Source of the DNA: Anaerolineae bacterium
GTDB taxonomy: Bacteria; Chloroflexota; Anaerolineae; Aggregatilineales; Aggregatilineaceae
Length of the DNA: 7,540 nucleotides
Direction of reading: 5' to 3'
NCBI GenBank assembly: GCA_020848665.1
Contig: JADLHR010000227.1
Location: 1 to 7,540 of the forward strand
The notes beneath the pieces were generated by a model that ran no database searches, was not told the origin of the DNA, and was given only the letters and a program-made list of their open reading frames with translations. Every line of letters begins with the position of its first letter. Position 1 is the stretch's first letter. The position numbers and the translations under genes are program-made. Positions 5,639 through 7,540 of this stretch are shown here, in pieces.

Positions 5639-6252
5639 GGCGTGTCCGTCCGGCGAAGCGTATACCACGCGCTCGGCTGCGGCGTGGTGACCTCGATGCC
5701 GTACTGTTCGCCGGTCAGCTCAAAGCGCGCGCCGAACAACGCTGCCAGCCCGCTCGCGTCCACGCCGAATGAGCCGTCCCCGCTGCGCGGCAGAAAGGCG
5801 TACAGCAGATAGCTGGCTCCCGGCATCAGCAGGCGGGCGAGATGCGCGGCGTACCCCTCGCGCTCGGATGCAGACAACCCGTGCAGACAGCCAATGTCGA
5901 TCGCCAGATCAAATGGGGGATCGTCCGGCAGAAAGTCCAGCCGCGACACGTCGCCGCGAAAGAAGCGCGCGCGCGGCGTCAGATGATGCGCCCGCGCTCG
6001 CCGCCGTGCCTGCCAGATCGCGGGCAAGGCGAAGTCCACCCCGACTACGTCCCATTCGTGCTGCGCCAGGTAGATCGCGGTCGTGCCTGTGCCGCAGCCG
6101 AGGTCGAGCGCGCGTCCCGGCGAGAGGGTCTCGCTCTCGGCGGCTTCGATCCAATCGATTACTTCCGGTGGGACCAGGCCCGAATCCCAGGGGGTGTTTC
6201 CGCGCAGGTAGCGCCACAAGAAGCTCAGCCGCCGCCGGTCAAAGACGGTCAT
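5635..6252 (-). CDS. Class I SAM-dependent methyltransferase
   Basis: The 205-residue protein is a single Rossmann-fold methyltransferase domain. TPWDSGLVPPEV (20-31) is the substrate-side entry segment seen in thiopurine-methyltransferase/TehB-like small-molecule enzymes. ALDLGCGTGT (48-57) is motif I, VVGVDF (69-74) carries the acidic residue for the SAM ribose, FRGDVSRLDF (98-107) contacts the adenine side, and FDLAIDIGCLHGL (114-126) is the motif IV region. A small-molecule acceptor is likely but cannot be named. The start is ATG 6252, with GGAG six bases upstream. The adjacent GTG at 6255 would leave only three bases. The stop overlaps the start of the metalloenzyme gene by the four bases ATGA. 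Gene order and the 93-base gap suggest co-transcription with the hydrolase upstream. Confidence 0.88.
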   Translation of the reverse strand: MTVFDRRRLSFLWRYLRGNTPWDSGLVPPEVIDWIEAAESETLSPGRALDLGCGTGTTAIYLAQHEWDVVGVDFALPAIWQARRRARAHHLTPRARFFRGDVSRLDFLPDDPPFDLAIDIGCLHGLSASEREGYAAHLARLLMPGASYLLYAFLPRSGDGSFGVDASGLAALFGARFELTGEQYGIEVTTPQPSAWYTLRRTDTP

Positions 6253-6258
6253 CACGCG

Positions 6259-6262
6259 CTCC
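6259..6262 (-). promoter_or_regulatory. Ribosome binding site deciding the methyltransferase start
   Basis: GGAG on the minus strand stands six bases before ATG 6252 but only three before GTG 6255, favouring the ATG. Confidence 0.5.
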
Positions 6263-6275
6263 GTCAGGGAAACAC

Positions 6276-6301
6276 GGCGCGCCGCTGCCCCGGCGCGCGC
6301 C
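6276..6301 (-). other. GC-rich hairpin between the hydrolase and methyltransferase genes
   Basis: GGCGCGC (6301-6295) pairs with GCGCGCC (6282-6276) over a 12-base loop, followed on the minus strand by GTGTTTCCC. It lacks a proper T tract, so it is at best an inefficient terminator or attenuator, or an mRNA-stabilising hairpin within the operon. Confidence 0.35.
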
Positions 6302-6345
6302 AGATGCGCAGGCAGGCCAGACAGGGCATCGGCTGCGGCCCGCGC

Positions 6346-7005
6346 TCAATCGCGCCGCGCGCGCAGGTAATCGATCAGGTAAGGATTGGTGGCGCGCTCG
6401 TGACCGATGGTGGTGTTCTGCATGTGGCCCGGCAGCACGGCGTAGCCATCGCCCAGCGGCAGCAGCCGCGTCGTGATCGACTCCATGAGCGTCTCGTAAC
6501 CGCCGCCGGGCAGATCAGTTCGCCCGATGCTGCCCGCAAATAACACGTCACCGCAGAAGACGGTCTGCTCACTGGTGAGAACAAAGCTGACGTGGCCCGG
6601 CGAGTGCCCCGGCGTGAACAGCACGGCCAGGTCGATCGTGCCGGCGGTGACATGGTCACCCTCCACCAGGAAACTGTCCGGCTCGGCGGCGGGCGGCACA
6701 TCGATCCCGATCAACTGCCTGACCTGCTGCGGCATAGCCTGGCGCAGCGGCTCGTCGGCGCGGTGCAGGCGGAACGGCGCGCCGGTCGCGTCTTTCAGCT
6801 CGGCGCTCGCCATAATGTGGTCAAAGTGCGCGTGCGTAGCGACGATCTCGCGCACGCGCCAGCCGCGCTGTTCGACTGTCTTGAGGATCAGCGGCGCGTT
6901 GTCTACCGGGTCGATCACGATCGCGTCGTCGGCGCCAGTGTCAGCCACGATATAGCAGTTGGTCTGCACCGGGCCAAGCGTTAGCTTGACGATCTCAATG
7001 GTCAT
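6346..7005 (-). CDS. Metallo-beta-lactamase-fold hydrolase, glyoxalase II / YcbL type
   Basis: The 219-residue product carries all MBL metal motifs: THAHFDH (57-63, HxHxDH), TPGHSPGH (131-138), GDVLFAGSIGRTD (152-164, Asp153 bridging), and LPGHMQNTTIGHERATNPYL (191-210, His194). The GSIGRTD block and the TTIGxERxxNPYL ending are typical of single-domain YcbL-like glyoxalase II homologues, which are shorter than classical GloB because the C-terminal glutathione-binding domain is absent. The expected activity is thioester hydrolysis of an S-acyl thiol. The natural thiol is uncertain, as Chloroflexota generally do not rely on glutathione. Usual family members read PGHG where this one has PGHM, a mild deviation. 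The start at ATG 7005 has only a weak GAGA eight bases upstream. It is the first gene after the promoter at 7091-7119. Confidence 0.9.
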   Translation of the reverse strand: MTIEIVKLTLGPVQTNCYIVADTGADDAIVIDPVDNAPLILKTVEQRGWRVREIVATHAHFDHIMASAELKDATGAPFRLHRADEPLRQAMPQQVRQLIGIDVPPAAEPDSFLVEGDHVTAGTIDLAVLFTPGHSPGHVSFVLTSEQTVFCGDVLFAGSIGRTDLPGGGYETLMESITTRLLPLGDGYAVLPGHMQNTTIGHERATNPYLIDYLRARRD

Positions 7006-7042
7006 GCTCGATTTCTCATGATTAGCTGCCGGTCAATTGCTT

Positions 7043-7075
7043 TTGGCGGATGCCAAGCCTATGCGCCAACCGCCA
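7043..7075 (-). other. Alternative hairpins in the leader of the MBL hydrolase gene
   Basis: On the minus strand two adjacent 6-base arms, TGGCGG (7075-7070) and TTGGCG (7069-7064), can each pair with the same downstream arm CCGCCAA (7049-7043). The two stems are therefore mutually exclusive, with loops of 20 and 15 bases. This lies in the leader of about 79 bases between the promoter and ATG 7005. It matches no riboswitch class that I recognise. Confidence 0.3.
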
Positions 7076-7090
7076 GTTGACGCTGGTCCG

Positions 7091-7119
7091 AATATAGCGC
7101 CGCGCCGGAGGCTTGCCAA
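7091..7119 (-). promoter_or_regulatory. Sigma-70-type promoter of the hydrolase-methyltransferase-metalloenzyme unit
   Basis: The minus strand has TTGGCA (7119-7114, 5/6 match to TTGACA), a 17-base spacer, and TATATT (7096-7091, 5/6 match to TATAAT). Initiation is predicted near 7084. It is the best consensus match seen in the window and lies in the gap between the flippase stop and the hydrolase start. Confidence 0.65.
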
Positions 7120-7135
7120 ACTCGCGGCAGGCGAG
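7118..7135 (-). terminator. Weak possible terminator after the flippase gene
   Basis: CTCGC (7135-7131) pairs with GCGAG (7125-7121) around a 5-base loop and is followed by TTT (7120-7118). The stem is short and the T run minimal. It overlaps the -35 of the next promoter, so transcription stopping and starting would be packed together. No better terminator is visible in this gap. Confidence 0.3.
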
Positions 7136-7177
7136 AGTCAGCGCGTTCCAGGGAAGCGTGCGTTGGCGAGCAGCCCG

Positions 7178-7540
7178 CTAAAGCTCGGCCTGTTCCGGCG
7201 CCTCGGCGCGGCGGCGCAGCACCAGCCGGGGCAGGGCGCGGATTTCGCGCACGCCAAAGATCAGCGCCGCCGCTACGAAGGCGATCGCTCCGGCCCCGGC
7301 CAGCGCCAGCACGCGCAGCGCGCTGATCAGCAGCCCCGCGTCATGCCAGCCCAGTTGACCGAAGATCGCGTCCACGCTGAGCACGACCGCCGCCATGACC
7401 GCCGTCGCCGCCAGCGTGCGCAGCGTAGTGTGAAACAGCGCCCGCTCGTCGATCCCGCCCCAGCGCCGCCGCAGAATCACCAGCAGCAGCGCCAGCTCAA
7501 TCAGAAAAATCGCCGAATAGCCGAGCGCCAGCCCGCCGAC
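7178..7540 (-). CDS. murJ: Lipid II flippase MurJ/MviN-type, C-terminal part (N-terminus beyond the window)
   Basis: The frame is open from the window edge to the TAG at 7180-7178 and gives the last 120 residues. Two or more hydrophobic membrane segments are visible (about GLALGYSAIFLIELALLLVIL at the edge, then AATAVMAAVVLSV, then LRVLALAGAGAIAFVAAALIF), separated by the basic loop RRRWGGIDERALF. The ending REIRALPRLVLRRR precedes a short acidic tail. The pattern, a helix ending LLLxxLRRRxGGID followed by paired helices and a RELxxL-type tail, is that of the last helices of MurJ-family proteins, which flip undecaprenyl-linked peptidoglycan precursor across the membrane. With only the end visible, a related polysaccharide flippase of the same MOP superfamily is possible. 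The GTG at 7480 is internal, since the frame continues upstream without a stop. Confidence 0.72.
   Translation of the reverse strand, partial: VGGLALGYSAIFLIELALLLVILRRRWGGIDERALFHTTLRTLAATAVMAAVVLSVDAIFGQLGWHDAGLLISALRVLALAGAGAIAFVAAALIFGVREIRALPRLVLRRRAEAPEQAEL

Noticed and set aside
5639..5668. Longer start (5668) for the metalloenzyme
   Set aside because: The ten extra residues precede the first strand of the fold, and the ATG at 5638 makes the typical ATGA overlap.

Overview
The window is GC-rich bacterial chromosome. All eight supported genes lie on the minus strand, so transcription runs from high to low coordinates. The many long plus-strand frames are shadows of GC-rich codons. The gene content suggests a Chloroflexota bacterium, probably Anaerolineae-like: a lipoprotein with a long Thr/Pro linker, a Trp/Tyr-rich 'GLYQPxRGFGKxW' domain that I associate with that phylum, and compact operons. 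The assignment is inference from style, not from a marker gene.

Reading in the direction of transcription, the right edge carries the C-terminal 120 residues of a MurJ/MviN-type lipid II flippase (7178-7540). A 172-base gap follows, holding the best promoter of the window (TTGGCA, 17 bases, TATATT) and a leader of about 79 bases with alternative hairpins. It drives a likely three-gene unit: a glyoxalase II-type metallo-beta-lactamase-fold hydrolase (6346-7005), a class I SAM methyltransferase (5635-6252), and a metalloenzyme of the alkaline phosphatase/phosphoglycerate mutase superfamily (4691-5638). The last two genes share an ATGA stop/start overlap.

After a 102-base AT-rich gap with degenerate 7-bp repeats and an extended -10 promoter comes a second unit. 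It contains an exported beta-lactamase-fold 'serine hydrolase' in which the catalytic serine is alanine (3497-4588), an AMMECR1-domain protein 21 bases downstream (2825-3475), and a lipoprotein with its own probable promoter (1863-2741). A strong intrinsic terminator at 1811-1835 closes it. A separately promoted cytoplasmic glycoside hydrolase of the (alpha/alpha)6 type starts at 1721 and runs off the left edge.

I see no CRISPR array, transposon, tRNA, rRNA or defence island. Nothing here is a convincing complete new system. The most unusual items are the nucleophile-less secreted beta-lactamase-fold protein in a unit with AMMECR1 and a surface lipoprotein, the heptad-repeat region in front of it, and the translationally coupled methyltransferase/metalloenzyme pair of unknown substrate. 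No gap between genes exceeds 300 bases.
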